Source: an uncultured Prevotella sp. | GTDB taxonomy: Bacteria > Bacteroidota > Bacteroidia > Bacteroidales > Bacteroidaceae | Reading direction: 5' to 3' | Length of the DNA stretch: 64,000 nucleotides | Assembly (NCBI GenBank): GCA_947302435.1 | Contig: CAMYVQ010000009.1 | Coordinates: forward strand, 1 to 64,000 | Part shown: one piece after another, positions 54,901 through 64,000 of the stretch | Layout of the letters: each line of letters starts with the position of its first letter | Position numbering within the stretch: position 1 is the first letter of the stretch | The notes under the pieces: model-generated | Told to the model about the DNA's origin: nothing | What the model saw: only the letters and a program-made list of their open reading frames with translations | Databases searched by the model: none | Program-made: the position numbers and the translations under genes

Positions 54901-57900
54901 GACATAGCGACCCGTGACGTTGACCGAGCCAAAGTCGCTGAGCTGGACGTTCATGGTGCCCGAAGCGGCCCAACCGCCCTCGTTGTTGGTCTCCCGCAGG
55001 CGCAGCTCGTTGACCCATACCTCGCCCGACTTGAGGGAGTTAGACAGGTTGCGCACACCGATGATCATGGTCTTCACCTCGCCTAACGACGGGTTGCCCA
55101 TGATGCTGATGCGGTTGTTGGGCTTGTCGGGGTCGTAGTCGGTGAAGAGCTGGGTGTAGCTGCCAGTGCCGTTGGCACGGGCCATGTTGCGTGCTTTCTT
55201 CAGTTGGGTGAAAAGTCGCAGGTCGATGTCGAGCATGTTCTCCTGCGGCCATACCAACTGTCGGTCGGTAGGCACGTTCCAGCGGTAGTTGCCTTCGGGC
55301 GTGACCTTCAAGGGAATGAGGTATTCGTAGTAGTTGTTCTTGTAATCGCTGCCCAAGCGGATGAAGACGGCCAACTGGTTGTCCTCCAATTGCGTGGTGT
55401 TGGGCACAAGGTGGTTGGCATGCACGAACATCTGCATGCGGCGGTAGCGGCGTAGGTCAAGATTGGTCGTCTTGTAGACTGCCTTCGACTCGTTCTGGCT
55501 CAGGTTCTTCACCGTGAGGCAGAGTGCCTGCTCGTTGTTCTCCGTCAGCTGAGGCTGCGAGGGGTCTGTAGCGCGGGTGATGCCCGGTGGCAAAACGTAG
55601 GCAACGGGTGTGCGGTCGGTGTTCTCCTCCACGTTCACGGCACTCATCTCCATCAGGCCCGTCTCGGCTCCGGTGGCTGTTTGCAGGCTCTTCTTGTACT
55701 GCCGCCATTCGCCGCGCACCAGATCGAGCGAGCCGAAGCGCAGCACGATGGGATTTTCGAAGCCAGTGAGGAACATGCGCATGAAGCGGATGCTGCTGAA
55801 GTCGTTGATGGTGCCCACCTTCTCCTGATACTCAACTAAGGGGATGCGGTACTGATACCAACGCACGGTCATCGAGTCGCCGTTGCGCAGTTTGGCGTTG
55901 TAGTCGCGATGATCCACGATATACGAGCTTTCGCTCTTGGCACCGCGGTTGTAGGCCTGTAGTTCCTCGTCGCTGATGGGAATGCGGTATTGGTAGTAAC
56001 GTTCGTACTCGTTGAGGGTGAAGTCTTGGTTGATGTCCTCCACGTCAGGCCCCGTCTTGTAGCTGGTGTCGTAAGACTCTGTCTGCTGGTCGCTGGCAGG
56101 CGAGTTGCCCTGTGGGTTGTTGATGCGCTTGTAGCGATCCATGATGCTGCGCTGCTCGGCATCGAAGTCGCTGCCGCGGAAGTAATGGTAGTTGTCGCCG
56201 GCGGGGTCGCTGCGCCATGCCTGCAGCAGAGAGTCGTTCTGCACGATGCCGCCGATGGCATCAAGCCACTGCCTGTAAGCTTCAAACTCGCGCTCCTCGT
56301 CGTCGTTCAGACCGTTGAAGCCCACGTCCTGCAGCTCTCGCGAGCCGGTAGTGGTGGCAAAGGCGTAGGTCTGTGTGGCCTGTACGGGAATCTTGCCCCA
56401 TTGCGTCGTGGTGAACGACGAGGTGCCGTCGACGGGCATGCCGCTCTCGTAGAACTTCTTACCGTCGCACAGCACATCCTCGCTCACCTCGCCTAAGTTA
56501 ATGTACAGTTCGCCCGAATAGCGGTTGGCCGTGCCGTCACGACGGGTGTAGATATAGGGGTCGAGCAGCCAGAACTCCACATATTCGATATTGGCCTGCT
56601 CAAAGTCGGTCGTTTCCAGACGGCGCATCATGCCGCCCCACTTCTGTGTGGGGTTCTTCAGCGTTCCGTCGGCATTGAAGTCGGTGGTCAGGTTATAGGG
56701 GCCGCGCTCCTGCGGATAGTAGGCAAGGTTGAGCACGGGTAGGGTGGAGGTGGCTCCGTTGTAGCTCGACTGGTCGCGGTTCGGGTAGAGCTCGCGCACG
56801 TAGACCTCACGCACATAGTGGTTTGAAAGCTGGTTCAAGTCGCTCTTGATGTGGCTGGGGGTGAGGCTCGACGAACGGCGTGTGAAGATGGGGTCTACGT
56901 TGTACCATGCCAATAGGGCGCGTCCGTAGCCGCTGCTCACGTTCTCCTTGGTGTTATGGTTGGGGAACATGAAAGGGACACTCGATAGCTGCCATGCCTT
57001 GGGGTCGCTTACGTCGATGAGGTTCTTGGTGTTCTCGAAGTCGTCGATATAGGAGGCGTTGTCCTGCGTGCCGCGTGCCTTGTGGGCAATGAGCTGGGCA
57101 AACTCGCCCGTGAAGGAAATCTGTGAGGGCTGTGTCAGGTGGAGCAACGGCAGCTTGTCGAGCATGTTGGTGAGCCATTGCGATTCCTGTTTCCAGTTCA
57201 CGCTGAGACCCCAGATAGTGTTGTTGAGCGGTTCTTCGCCCATCGACACCTTTGTAATGAGTGCCTGTTCCTGCAGGTGCTGAATCGTGCCGCTCAGGGT
57301 GAAATTCTTCGAGAAGTCATACTCCCAGTTGATGCCGAACATCGTCTTCCGCTGCATGCCGTACTGCGTGTTGTCCTCGAGCGACACATTGACATTTGTC
57401 CCGGCATCGATGATACTCTGGTTCAGGATGGTCACCTCGCCAGCCGAATAGTCCACGGAGTAGTCGCTGCCTTCCTGGAGCACCACGCCGCCGGCCGTTA
57501 CCACGACCGATCCTTGTGGCACATTGTAGGCTCCGAGCGAGATGACGTTGGCCGACGTGCCTTTGTACTGTCCCGTCAGCAGGAACTTGTTCTTCTCGGC
57601 GTTCTGCTTGGCGTAGGTCTTCGTAGAGTCGTAAAGGGCATCGAAACAATACTTCTCGGACAGTTCCTCCATGCCTTTCTGTTTGAGATAATTGCGCAGA
57701 TAGCTGCCGAAAGGCTCAGCCGACGGTAGGAAGATGCGGCCGTTGTCGACGGTGTAGCCTTGCACAAAGTCGAACTGTCCGTTCGGGTGGGGCTTCATGT
57801 TGTTGTCCAAGCGGTCCAGTCCCATCACCTGTATCAGCAGTGTGCTTTTCAGTTGTGCTTCAGGCAGGTAGCTCAGGTAGGTGCCTGTGGTGTCGCTCTG

Positions 57901-59526
57901 GTATTTGATGTCCATTCGGAACCCTTCGCGCTCTACGTTGGTGGCCAGATAGTACACGTTTTTCATCATCAGTCGCCAGTTGCCTTGTCCGGGGTTGTTG
58001 CTCGTGTTCTTCAGCGACTTCACGAAAAGGGCCTTGTCGGTCTGTGTGAGGTCGGTGGAGAACTCACCCACCTGGTAGGTCTGTCCGCCGTAGGTGTATT
58101 CGTAGGCCACGGCCAGCACCTGGTCGGTCTGTAGTCCTGTCTTCAGTGAGATATAGCCCAAGGATGTGTTCACCGTGTATTCGTTCGAGGTAAGCAGACG
58201 TGCTGAAGACAGTTTTTCGTAGTCGGTGCCGCCATGAAATTCGGGAATGGCCTCCAACTGTGCGGTAATGAGGTCGAAGGTGCGCGAGGCCGAGTCGATA
58301 CGTGTCACCAGTGTGCTGTACACGTCGTTGGCCTGATTGCTGGGCACGCCTCCCGTTGGATGCCAGTTGGCATTGCTGACGTAGGTGCCTTCGCCCAAGT
58401 CGGTCAGGGCAATGATGTTGCGGGAGTTCGAGGTCGTACCCGATTTGTTGGTCACCCACACCTCCACACGGTTGATCTTGACACCCGTGGTCAGGTTGGG
58501 TAGTGTCTTCATGGCGCGGTCGTAATTCTGCTGGAAATAATGGGAGAGGAAGAAGTGGCGGTTCTCTTCGTAGTCGGCCACGTTGAGTTCGAAGGGCTGG
58601 GTCTGTTTTCCGCCTTTGCTCTGCACGCTCTTCGAGGTGGAGTTCTTCTGCGAGAGCACCGTCTGCAGCTTCAGTTTGCCGAACTGCATGTCGGTTCGGA
58701 TGCCGAAGAGGCTTGAGGCACCCGTCACCAAGGAATTGTTCGAGGGGAAGGTGATATTGCCTGCCTCGACCAACTTGATGATCTCGTCTTCCTTGCCTTC
58801 GTATTTCAGTTTCAGATTCTTCGTGTCGAAGTCGAAGGTGGCATCGGTGTTGTAGTTCAGGTTCATGTTCACCTTGTCGCCGACCTTGCCATTGACACTG
58901 AGGTTGATCTTTTCGTCGAAGTCGAAGGCCGTGGTCTTGCGGTTGCGGATGGGCAGTGAGGGGTTGTCGACATTTTTCAGCGTGGCACCGAGTTTCAGCT
59001 CTGCCGTTCCCTGCGTCTTGATGCGCACGCCGCCGGGACCGAAAATCTTTTCGGCAGGTCCGAGGTCGAAGTGCATGTCGGTGAAGTCGAACTTTTCCTT
59101 GCCCTTGGCAGCGGCGGTCTCGGCATCCTTCTGGCGGAAGAAGGCCTGACGGGCCTTGCGTTCGCTCCATTTCATGTACTCTTCGGGAGTCATGAGGATG
59201 GGCGTATTCAGATAGGAGTCGCCCATCTTCGAGCCGACAAAATAAAGATTCAAGGAATCATTGTAGACAGCCTCCAATTTCACGTTCTCCGGCATGCGAA
59301 GATCCAAGGCACTACTGTCCACGTCTTCTGTCAATAGCGGGGAGGTCTTCTGGATGCGCCAACGGGCGTGCAGCAAAGAGTCGGGGATGCTTTCATCCGC
59401 GTCGCTCACCGACTTGGGCTGCGCCTTGGGGGCTGGCCGCTTCGGCTTGGTGTTGTCGTCTTGCGGAGGCATGGCCAAAGCGGTAATGCTCAGCAAGATG
59501 AAGAGTATGTAGGCTAATCGCTTCAA
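51976..59526 (-). CDS. sprA: Type IX secretion / gliding motility translocon protein SprA
   Basis: SprA (Sov in Porphyromonas) is the giant outer membrane barrel through which the type IX system exports proteins. The protein has about 2,516 residues, a signal peptide (KRLAYILFILLSITALAM) and long alternating beta segments throughout. Typical blocks are GPAEKIFGPGGVRIKTQGTAELKLG near residue 170 and the C-terminal barrel ending in FGVSLKFSLTR. Lys-rich insertions occur around residues 1930-1985 and 2395. No ATG is available; a TTG at 59526 just before the signal peptide is preferred over GTG 59568. The sprA-ruvA neighbourhood is conserved in Bacteroidetes. The CotH fusion gene next door carries a sorting motif for this pathway. 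Confidence 0.92.
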   Translation of the reverse strand: MKRLAYILFILLSITALAMPPQDDNTKPKRPAPKAQPKSVSDADESIPDSLLHARWRIQKTSPLLTEDVDSSALDLRMPENVKLEAVYNDSLNLYFVGSKMGDSYLNTPILMTPEEYMKWSERKARQAFFRQKDAETAAAKGKEKFDFTDMHFDLGPAEKIFGPGGVRIKTQGTAELKLGATLKNVDNPSLPIRNRKTTAFDFDEKINLSVNGKVGDKVNMNLNYNTDATFDFDTKNLKLKYEGKEDEIIKLVEAGNITFPSNNSLVTGASSLFGIRTDMQFGKLKLQTVLSQKNSTSKSVQSKGGKQTQPFELNVADYEENRHFFLSHYFQQNYDRAMKTLPNLTTGVKINRVEVWVTNKSGTTSNSRNIIALTDLGEGTYVSNANWHPTGGVPSNQANDVYSTLVTRIDSASRTFDLITAQLEAIPEFHGGTDYEKLSSARLLTSNEYTVNTSLGYISLKTGLQTDQVLAVAYEYTYGGQTYQVGEFSTDLTQTDKALFVKSLKNTSNNPGQGNWRLMMKNVYYLATNVEREGFRMDIKYQSDTTGTYLSYLPEAQLKSTLLIQVMGLDRLDNNMKPHPNGQFDFVQGYTVDNGRIFLPSAEPFGSYLRNYLKQKGMEELSEKYCFDALYDSTKTYAKQNAEKNKFLLTGQYKGTSANVISLGAYNVPQGSVVVTAGGVVLQEGSDYSVDYSAGEVTILNQSIIDAGTNVNVSLEDNTQYGMQRKTMFGINWEYDFSKNFTLSGTIQHLQEQALITKVSMGEEPLNNTIWGLSVNWKQESQWLTNMLDKLPLLHLTQPSQISFTGEFAQLIAHKARGTQDNASYIDDFENTKNLIDVSDPKAWQLSSVPFMFPNHNTKENVSSGYGRALLAWYNVDPIFTRRSSSLTPSHIKSDLNQLSNHYVREVYVRELYPNRDQSSYNGATSTLPVLNLAYYPQERGPYNLTTDFNADGTLKNPTQKWGGMMRRLETTDFEQANIEYVEFWLLDPYIYTRRDGTANRYSGELYINLGEVSEDVLCDGKKFYESGMPVDGTSSFTTTQWGKIPVQATQTYAFATTTGSRELQDVGFNGLNDDEEREFEAYRQWLDAIGGIVQNDSLLQAWRSDPAGDNYHYFRGSDFDAEQRSIMDRYKRINNPQGNSPASDQQTESYDTSYKTGPDVEDINQDFTLNEYERYYQYRIPISDEELQAYNRGAKSESSYIVDHRDYNAKLRNGDSMTVRWYQYRIPLVEYQEKVGTINDFSSIRFMRMFLTGFENPIVLRFGSLDLVRGEWRQYKKSLQTATGAETGLMEMSAVNVEENTDRTPVAYVLPPGITRATDPSQPQLTENNEQALCLTVKNLSQNESKAVYKTTNLDLRRYRRMQMFVHANHLVPNTTQLEDNQLAVFIRLGSDYKNNYYEYLIPLKVTPEGNYRWNVPTDRQLVWPQENMLDIDLRLFTQLKKARNMARANGTGSYTQLFTDYDPDKPNNRISIMGNPSLGEVKTMIIGVRNLSNSLKSGEVWVNELRLRETNNEGGWAASGTMNVQLSDFGSVNVTGRYVSDGFGGLEDGIMQRTQDTQKSYAVTANFEMGKFFPDKAKVSLPVYYSYSKEIISPKYNPLDTDMELDDALASAQNAHERDSIESIAVTRNISRNFSISNARVDIKNKKHPMPYDPANFSVSYSHAHRKTTGETTVWETDDQWRGALNYTYSPVLKTWEPFKNVKGKSKWLNFPKALGFNFLPQNISFGTELTRTYYELQERDLENTVNPNLPLSFSEQFLFNRDFQLRWDFTKNLHTTFQSATHAEIEEPYTPVNKDLYPDRYSAWKDSVWTSIKHWGVPLDYQQSFTLSYQLPIDKLPVTDWIKADASYNATYSWLRGTELDDGTSLGNTISNNSNLNINGSLNMETLYNHIPFLKKTNERFKKQQQRKKPEPKRPDRKKAGDPKKGKDDEQAKKDDAKETKILPKNKNTYQRELTLMPDTTFEVQHGKKSKRLIVSAKDSKGKAVNVKWKVVDENKIKVWGTDSMKIKISVMPKEPLENQWWYSPAQYTARLLMMVRSVNLSYRKQRSMTLPGFIPNVGDAFGQRTGDVLAPGLDFAFGLVGDSYLDKAKQNDWLLCNDSVATPSTSSSTEDLQLKATIEPITDLKIDLNASRTMTRTKSVQFMYEGSPTTQSGTFNMTTISIRSAFEGMGDASNGYHSASFDEFRGKIAEFHSRVQAQYAGASPNVNNADGTPVNVNAIDPYSSDVLIPAFLSTYTAGGGSSLSLFPTLSRLLPNWTVRYSGLSKLPWFSERFKSVNINHGYKSVFSIGSYNSYSSWLEYMGDLGFVKASDGSYTPSSMYNISTVSINEAFSPLLGVDVTLHNNMTFKVEYKTTRVLNLSLTSVQINEALSKDWVIGMGYKITNLNLFGMGNSRKIKGSKNNKGKNQDENDNKNKNKSQTKGGVNHDLNTRVDVSFRNQAAITRDIASGVSSASSGNSALKISLSAEYTLSRYLSMSAYYERQTNTPLLSANSYPTTTQDFGVSLKFSLTR

Positions 59527-59641
59527 TTTCTTATCAGAGGGCAGACCCTTGCTCTGGGCATGCCACACTTTTACTATAACGACAAAACATGGCTTATTAT
59601 TGCTTCATTTATATATAATCCAGCCATTATCCATTCACTAT

Positions 59642-59686
59642 ATGCGCACTATATAGACACAGTGTGCGTCGATTATATTGGCGCAT
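59642..59686. repeat. Nested inverted repeat upstream of sprA
   Basis: ATGCGC (59642-59647) pairs with GCGCAT (59681-59686), and CGCACT (59645-59650) pairs with most of AGTGTGCG (59661-59668). The 200-base region upstream of sprA shows no clear TAnnTTTG box, so this may be regulatory or incidental. Confidence 0.35.
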
Positions 59687-59772
59687 CTTATCGTCTGTCA
59701 CCCAGAAATAGTTGGAAAAAACAGCCAAAACAATGAAAAAAACAAGAAATAAAGTGTGTTTTTCCATAAAAC

Positions 59773-60213
59773 ATGGCTAAAAATAATTGTTATTGTGTGA
59801 AAAACTGGAACGCAGATGTGTATCCTAAGGTGAAGGCTGGATTGTCAGACTTGGCTACGCTGGCTGCTGCCAACGGCGGATCGCTGCCTCGTATTGGTGT
59901 TGAAATGGGTGACTACTTCCTGGCTCCCGACGATAAAGGTCATGTCGATGCCAACATCAAGGTGAAGGGTGTGCGTCCCTACATTGGCATTGGCTTTGGC
60001 CGCATGGTTCCCAAAAACAGCCGTGTCACCTGCAATTTCGACATGGGTGTGCAGTTCTGGGGTACTCCGGAAGTATATCTGAACGGTATCGATGGCGAGA
60101 AGAAACTGGAGTCGTCTGATCTCGACGGCAAAGATGGTGGTGCTTTGAAGATCATGAGCAAGATCAGTGTCTTTCCCGTACTGAACCTGCGCATCGTTGG
60201 CCGCATTTTCTAA
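59773..60213 (+). pseudogene. Truncated outer membrane barrel protein (C-terminal part only)
   Basis: The 146 codons have no signal peptide, yet they match the C-terminal part of Bacteroidetes barrel proteins. Features are VEMGDYFLAPDDKGHVDANIKVKGVRPYIGIGFGR, FDMGVQFWGTPEVYLNG, DGKDGGALKIMSKISVFPVLNLRIVGRIF and a final Phe after the last strand. Related full-length proteins have about 70 or more residues before this point. Upstream is an unrelated short frame (ATG at 59732, ends quickly) and AT-rich sequence. The gene has therefore probably lost its 5' half and is not exported. It lies between sprA and ruvA, where it interrupts the usual sprA-ruvA pairing. Confidence 0.6.
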
Positions 60214-60234
60214 TGCGGTTTAAATAGATCCTCT

Positions 60235-60837
60235 TTATTTGATTTGCTTCAGGGCGAGCTTCACCACCTGTTCTACGGGGAGGGTGGGCTGCTCCTGGAG
60301 GATGGCAACGACGACTTTCTGCGTGGGAGCCGGGGCAAAGCCCAACATGGTGAGGGCGGCCACGGCTTCGTCGCGTACGGCATTGTTGACGGGCGCGCTG
60401 ACGGTGCCGCCAGCTGGAATTTCCGCAGTGATGCCCAGACTGACAATCTTGTCGCGAAGGTCGACGATGATGCGCTGGGCCGTCATCTTGCCAATGCCCT
60501 TAATGGCCTGGATCAGTTTGGCGTTGCCTGTGGAGATGGCATTGCATAATTCGGGTACGCTCATGCCCGAAAGCATCATGCGGGCCGTGTTGGCACCCAC
60601 GCCGCTCACTGAGATGAGCAGCTCGAACATCTCGCGTTCCTTTTTATTATAGAAGCCGAAGAGCACGTGGGCATCTTCGCGTATGGACTCATAGACGTAG
60701 AGTTTTACCTCCTTTTTGCCCTGACAGGCCGAGTAGGTGGTGAGCGAAATGTTCAGTCTGTAACCTACGCCAGCCGCCTCGACAGTGGCCAAGGCAGGGG
60801 TGAGTTCGGTGAGTTCGCCTTTGATGTATTCAATCAT
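60235..60837 (-). CDS. ruvA: Holliday junction branch migration protein RuvA
   Basis: RuvA binds Holliday junctions as a tetramer and loads the RuvB motor. The N-terminal OB-fold ([31 protein letters not shown]) is followed by tandem helix-hairpin-helix motifs ([42 protein letters not shown]). The C-terminal domain III ([13 protein letters not shown]) contacts RuvB. Start ATG 60837 gives 200 residues, the usual length. An open frame continues upstream to 60999 but is not part of the protein. Confidence 0.95.
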   Translation of the reverse strand: MIEYIKGELTELTPALATVEAAGVGYRLNISLTTYSACQGKKEVKLYVYESIREDAHVLFGFYNKKEREMFELLISVSGVGANTARMMLSGMSVPELCNAISTGNAKLIQAIKGIGKMTAQRIIVDLRDKIVSLGITAEIPAGGTVSAPVNNAVRDEAVAALTMLGFAPAPTQKVVVAILQEQPTLPVEQVVKLALKQIK

Positions 60838-60920
60838 GAGTTTTTCCTTTTCTAACGTTTCTTGCGTGTTTTTATTGTATAAATAAGGGGACGGGTATGG
60901 CCGAATCGTATTTTTTTCAT

Positions 60921-60928
60921 TACCTTTG
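60921..60928 (+). promoter_or_regulatory. -7 box TACCTTTG of dacB
   Basis: TACCTTTGCG lies 8 bases before the dacB ATG, implying a very short leader. Confidence 0.55.
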
Positions 60929-60936
60929 CGCCCGAA

Positions 60937-62103
60937 ATGAAAAGAATAGTCTACACGATTTGTTTTTTCCTGTTGTTTGTGGCCGATGTTTCGGCGCAAA
61001 AGGATTTCGCATCAATGCTCGATTCGCTGGTCAATGCCGACCCTCTGTGCGAGACCTCGCAGGTGGGGATGATGGTCTACGACCTGACTGCCGACGAGAT
61101 GGTGTATGCCCGTAACCATCGGCAGACCATGCGCCCTGCATCGACTATGAAATTGGTGACGGCCATCACCGCTTTGGCCTATCTGGGGGGTGATTACCAG
61201 CTGAAAACCTCATTGAGCTATTCAGGCGAGATAGAGAATGGCACACTGACGGGCAATCTCTATTTGGTGGGCGGCATGGATCCCATGTTTGAGCAAACCG
61301 ACCTCATGGACTTTGCCGAGCGTGTGAGGTTTCTGGGTGTCGACAGGCTGCGCGGGTCTATTGTCACCGACTGCTCCATGAAGGACACGCTAAGATGGGG
61401 TGAAGGATGGTGCTGGGACGACGACAACCCAACACTGACACCACTGTTGGTAAACAGAAAAGCCAACTTCGTGGACCGCTTTGTCAGGGCATTGACTGAG
61501 GTGGGCATCACAATTGACAGTCTGACCCTCTTCGAGGACTTTCCGCCTCTTGACGATATTCCACTGATGACCTGCCAGCATAGCATCGACCAGTTGCTGT
61601 TGCGCATGATGAAAGAGAGCGACAATCTCTATGCCGAGTGCCTGTTCTATCAGTTGGCGGCTCGTTACGGCGACCGCCCGGCACGTGCCATCCATGCCCG
61701 GACGTTGGAGAAGCAGCTTGTGAACAGTCTTGGCCTGGACAGTGGCAACTATAAGTTTGCCGACGGTAGCGGCTTGTCGCTTTATAATTATGTATCGCCG
61801 GAAATGCTCACCCTGTTGCTGCGCTATGCCTGGCAGACACCGCAGGTCTATGGCCACTTGTGGGCTTCGCTGCCTGTGGCCGGACAAGACGGGACACTGA
61901 AAAAGCGCATGCGACGCACGCCGGCTGATGGCAATGTGCATGCCAAGACGGGCACGCTGACGGGCATCATCTCCTTGGCGGGTTACCTCACCGCAGCTAA
62001 TGGCCATGAGTTTTGCTTTGCCATCATCAATCAGGGAACTATGCATTGGCGTGAGGCACGCGATTTTCAGGACAGGGTGTGCGTAGCACTTTGTGGAAAA
62101 TAA
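60937..62103 (+). CDS. dacB: D-alanyl-D-alanine carboxypeptidase/endopeptidase (PBP4, DacB family)
   Basis: Periplasmic penicillin-binding protein of the S13 family that trims peptidoglycan peptides. The signal peptide ends at DVSAQ. The active-site Ser-x-x-Lys is [10 protein letters not shown], the SxN motif is ESDNLYAE, and KTG is in [11 protein letters not shown] compact insert between the first two motifs ([24 protein letters not shown]) is typical of the family, but shorter than in E. coli PBP4 (388 against 477 residues). It diverges from ruvA and converges on alaS. Confidence 0.92.
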   Translation: MKRIVYTICFFLLFVADVSAQKDFASMLDSLVNADPLCETSQVGMMVYDLTADEMVYARNHRQTMRPASTMKLVTAITALAYLGGDYQLKTSLSYSGEIENGTLTGNLYLVGGMDPMFEQTDLMDFAERVRFLGVDRLRGSIVTDCSMKDTLRWGEGWCWDDDNPTLTPLLVNRKANFVDRFVRALTEVGITIDSLTLFEDFPPLDDIPLMTCQHSIDQLLLRMMKESDNLYAECLFYQLAARYGDRPARAIHARTLEKQLVNSLGLDSGNYKFADGSGLSLYNYVSPEMLTLLLRYAWQTPQVYGHLWASLPVAGQDGTLKKRMRRTPADGNVHAKTGTLTGIISLAGYLTAANGHEFCFAIINQGTMHWREARDFQDRVCVALCGK

Positions 62104-62144
62104 AAAATCCTACCGGGAAATGGGAAGCCCGGTAGGATTTTTTT
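62102..62144. terminator. Bidirectional terminator between dacB and alaS
   Basis: AAAATCCTACCGGG pairs with CCCGGTAGGATTTT around a ten-base loop, with T runs on both strands. Confidence 0.93.
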
Positions 62145-62163
62145 CGTTTTTCAGTTCCTCTGA

Positions 62164-64000
62164 TTACAGTTTTGCCAGTTCGATAACCTTGTCGACGGCT
62201 GCACTCAGGCCATCAGCGTTCTTGCCACCTGCCTGTGCGAAGTGGGGCTGGCCGCCGCCACCGCCTTGAATAAGCTTGGCAGCTTCGCGTACCATCTGTC
62301 CGGCGTTCAGACCGTGGTCGTTCACCAGGTCGTCGCTCATCATGATGGTGAGCTGGGGCTTTTCAAGATGTTTGGTGCCTAAGGCGCAGAGCACGGAACC
62401 GTCGATGGCAGCGCGGATCTTGAAGGCCAGGTCTTTGGCGGCCTGAGGCTCCATGGGCAGTACGCAGGTGACGACCTTCACACCGCCAATCTCGTGGGCC
62501 TTTCCCACCAACTGCTGGCAGCAACGCTCCACAGCCTGTGCCTGGAATGCCTCTATCTCCTTCTTCATCGAATCGTGCTCCTCAATATATTTCTGGATGA
62601 CTCCCTGCAAGTCCTTGGCGTTGTTGAAGAACGACTTCACGGCCTTCAACGTGTCCTCCAACTGATAGAGCATATTTTCGCATTCCTTGCCCGTCTTGGC
62701 CTCGATGCGGCGAATGCCGGCGGCTACACTGCTCTCAGAGACAATCTTGAAGAAACCGATACGTCCTGTCGAGGTGGCGTGGATACCACCACAGAGCTCG
62801 CACGACGGGCCGAAGCGCATGACGCGCACTTTGTCGCCGTATTTCTCACCGAAGAGAGCGATGGCACCTAATTTCTTGGCTTCCTCCATGGGCATGTCGC
62901 GGTGTTCGTCGCGCGGCAGATCCTGACGGATCATGTCGTTCACCAAGCGTTCCACCTCGCGTAGCTGTTCGTCGGTAACCTTCTCGAAGTGGGAGAAGTC
63001 GAAACGCAGTGTGTCGGGGCTGACAAACGAGCCTTTCTGCTCCACATGGTCGCCCAGCACCTGCTTCAAGGCATAGTCGAGCAGGTGGGTAGCTGTGTGG
63101 TTGGCAGCCGAGGCATCACGCTTGTCGGTATCGACGCAAGCCATGAACGGTGCCGTGGGGTCTTTGGGCAGCTGCTTCACGATATGGACGGTCTGTCCGT
63201 TCTCGCGCTTCGAGTCGATGACCTCGACGGTCTCGGTCTCGGAGACAAGCACGCCACAATCGCCTACCTGACCGCCCATCTCGCCATAGAAAGGCGTATA
63301 GTCAAGCACTATTTCGTAGAACACGTTTTTCTTCTGCGTCACCTTACGATAGCGCAGAATCTTGCACTCATATTCTGAATAGTCGTAGCCTACGAACTGC
63401 TGCTCCGAACCCCCTAAGTTAGGGGACACAATAACCCAGTCTGAATTTTCCACAGCGGCGGCATTGCGGGCGCGGTCTTTCTGCTTCTGCATCTCCACAT
63501 TGAACTCAGCCTCGTTAACGGTAAAGCCGTTCTCGCGGCAGATGAGTTCCGTGAGGTCGAGGGGGAAACCGTAGGTGTCGAAAAGACGGAAAGCCTGAAC
63601 ACCGTCGAGTTCGGTCTTCTTCTCAGCACGAAGCTGCTCCATGGCCTTTTCGAGCAAAGCAATACCCTTGTCGAGGGTGCGGAGGAACGAATCTTCTTCT
63701 TCCTTCATCACCTTGGCAATGAGCTGCTGTTGGGCTTTCAGTTCGGGGAAGGCATCGCCCATCTCCTCAACGAGCGTGGGCAACAGCTTATAGAGGAAGG
63801 CCTCTTTCTGTCCGAGGAACGTGTAGGCATAGCGTACGGCACGGCGCAGGATGCGACGAATGACGTAGCCGGCCTTGGCATTCGAAGGCAGCTGACCGTC
63901 AGCAATCGAGAAGGCAACGGCACGCAGATGGTCAGCGCAGACGCGCATGGCAACGTTGATGTCGTCCTGCTCTTTATTGATGGGACTAACAGTTTCCTCT
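62164..64000 (-). CDS. alaS: Alanine--tRNA ligase, partial (3' part)
   Basis: The gene enters from the right edge and its first part is missing. The visible 612 codons begin inside the tRNA-recognition region ([39 protein letters not shown]). The editing domain has the zinc ligands HTATHLLDY and CELCGGIHA, and the DHHA1 tail has [14 protein letters not shown]. Near codon 434 of the window part the sequence [10 protein letters not shown] interrupts the usual junction between DWV and FVGYDY. It is encoded by CCCCTAAGTTAGGGG (63411-63425), the palindrome found in the gcvPB/lpd and tig elements. Confidence 0.95.
   Translation of the reverse strand, partial: EETVSPINKEQDDINVAMRVCADHLRAVAFSIADGQLPSNAKAGYVIRRILRRAVRYAYTFLGQKEAFLYKLLPTLVEEMGDAFPELKAQQQLIAKVMKEEEDSFLRTLDKGIALLEKAMEQLRAEKKTELDGVQAFRLFDTYGFPLDLTELICRENGFTVNEAEFNVEMQKQKDRARNAAAVENSDWVIVSPNLGGSEQQFVGYDYSEYECKILRYRKVTQKKNVFYEIVLDYTPFYGEMGGQVGDCGVLVSETETVEVIDSKRENGQTVHIVKQLPKDPTAPFMACVDTDKRDASAANHTATHLLDYALKQVLGDHVEQKGSFVSPDTLRFDFSHFEKVTDEQLREVERLVNDMIRQDLPRDEHRDMPMEEAKKLGAIALFGEKYGDKVRVMRFGPSCELCGGIHATSTGRIGFFKIVSESSVAAGIRRIEAKTGKECENMLYQLEDTLKAVKSFFNNAKDLQGVIQKYIEEHDSMKKEIEAFQAQAVERCCQQLVGKAHEIGGVKVVTCVLPMEPQAAKDLAFKIRAAIDGSVLCALGTKHLEKPQLTIMMSDDLVNDHGLNAGQMVREAAKLIQGGGGGQPHFAQAGGKNADGLSAAVDKVIELAKL
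63411..63425. repeat. Palindrome CCCCTAAGTTAGGGG inside alaS
   Basis: An exact copy of the sub-palindrome of the nested elements lies in the coding sequence and is read in frame as part of SPNLGG. Confidence 0.85.

Noticed and set aside
58064..59170. 368-codon second frame inside sprA
   Set aside because: Arg/Gln-rich low-complexity translation typical of a wrong frame within a strongly supported gene.
59732..59772. Short frame starting ATG AAA AAA ACA before the barrel fragment
   Set aside because: It ends after a few codons and does not connect in frame with the barrel sequence; it may be a relic of a lost signal peptide but cannot be supported.

Overview
The window reads as chromosomal DNA of a Bacteroidales bacterium, most likely Prevotella in the broad sense (Prevotella/Segatella/Xylanibacter). 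This is inferred from the TAnnTTTG promoter boxes 20-60 bases before many starts, from the type IX secretion translocon SprA next to ruvA, from meso-diaminopimelate dehydrogenase, from OmpA-type barrels and DUF4988-type lipoproteins, and from a Prevotella-style C-terminal sorting motif. Ribosome binding sites are weak, as is usual in this phylum, so several starts were chosen by family alignment.

Region 1 (1-7260) is an AT-rich accessory island, all on the minus strand. It holds a collapsed AlbA_2 gene, an intact AlbA_2/GHKL regulator with a slippage-prone repeat, an unknown protein with a HEPN-like helical C-terminus, a half-length DUF1016 protein, a DUF3883 protein, an EVE-like/HNH nuclease, a small PUA-like protein, an XRE regulator and a broken tyrosine integrase. 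The content suggests a modification-sensing restriction or phage-defence cassette.

Region 2 (7583-12950) has der, a lipoprotein and an AraC-type membrane regulator, then an OmpA barrel with two collagen-like lipoproteins. A 700-base intergenic stretch carries a 22-bp periodic array. Region 3 (13600-30033) is a housekeeping block for envelope and protein quality control: mlaF-mlaE diverging from lptB, then tig, clpP-clpX, recQ, guaB, two periplasmic PPIases, an OstA-like protein and mutL. Region 4 (30150-38686) holds a second OmpA barrel with a lipoprotein, another 22-bp array, tRNA-Val, purB, an RluB-type pseudouridine synthase with a long disordered head, asnS and a PorT-like barrel.

Region 5 (38857-46282) is a complete glycine cleavage locus (lplA-gcvT-gcvH-gcvPA-gcvPB-lpd) convergent with ddh. 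Lipoate ligase charges GcvH; T, H and P form the cleavage system and Lpd reoxidises the lipoyl arm. Region 6 (46433-64000) has nadB with an extra C-terminal domain, a frameshifted gene joining a CotH kinase, BspA leucine-rich repeats and a tyrosine phosphatase, the giant sprA, a truncated barrel gene, ruvA, dacB and the 3' part of alaS.

Three layers of repeats run through the window and are its most unusual aspect. The first is a nested palindromic element (CCCCTAAGTTAGGGG plus GTCTGAAC arms) that supplies a stop codon for gcvPB, an N-terminus for lpd and an internal peptide in alaS. The second is a set of degenerate 7-bp-period arrays at gene starts and ends, in promoters and inside gcvPA and nadB. 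The third is a pair of contiguous degenerate 22-bp-period arrays downstream of envelope operons.
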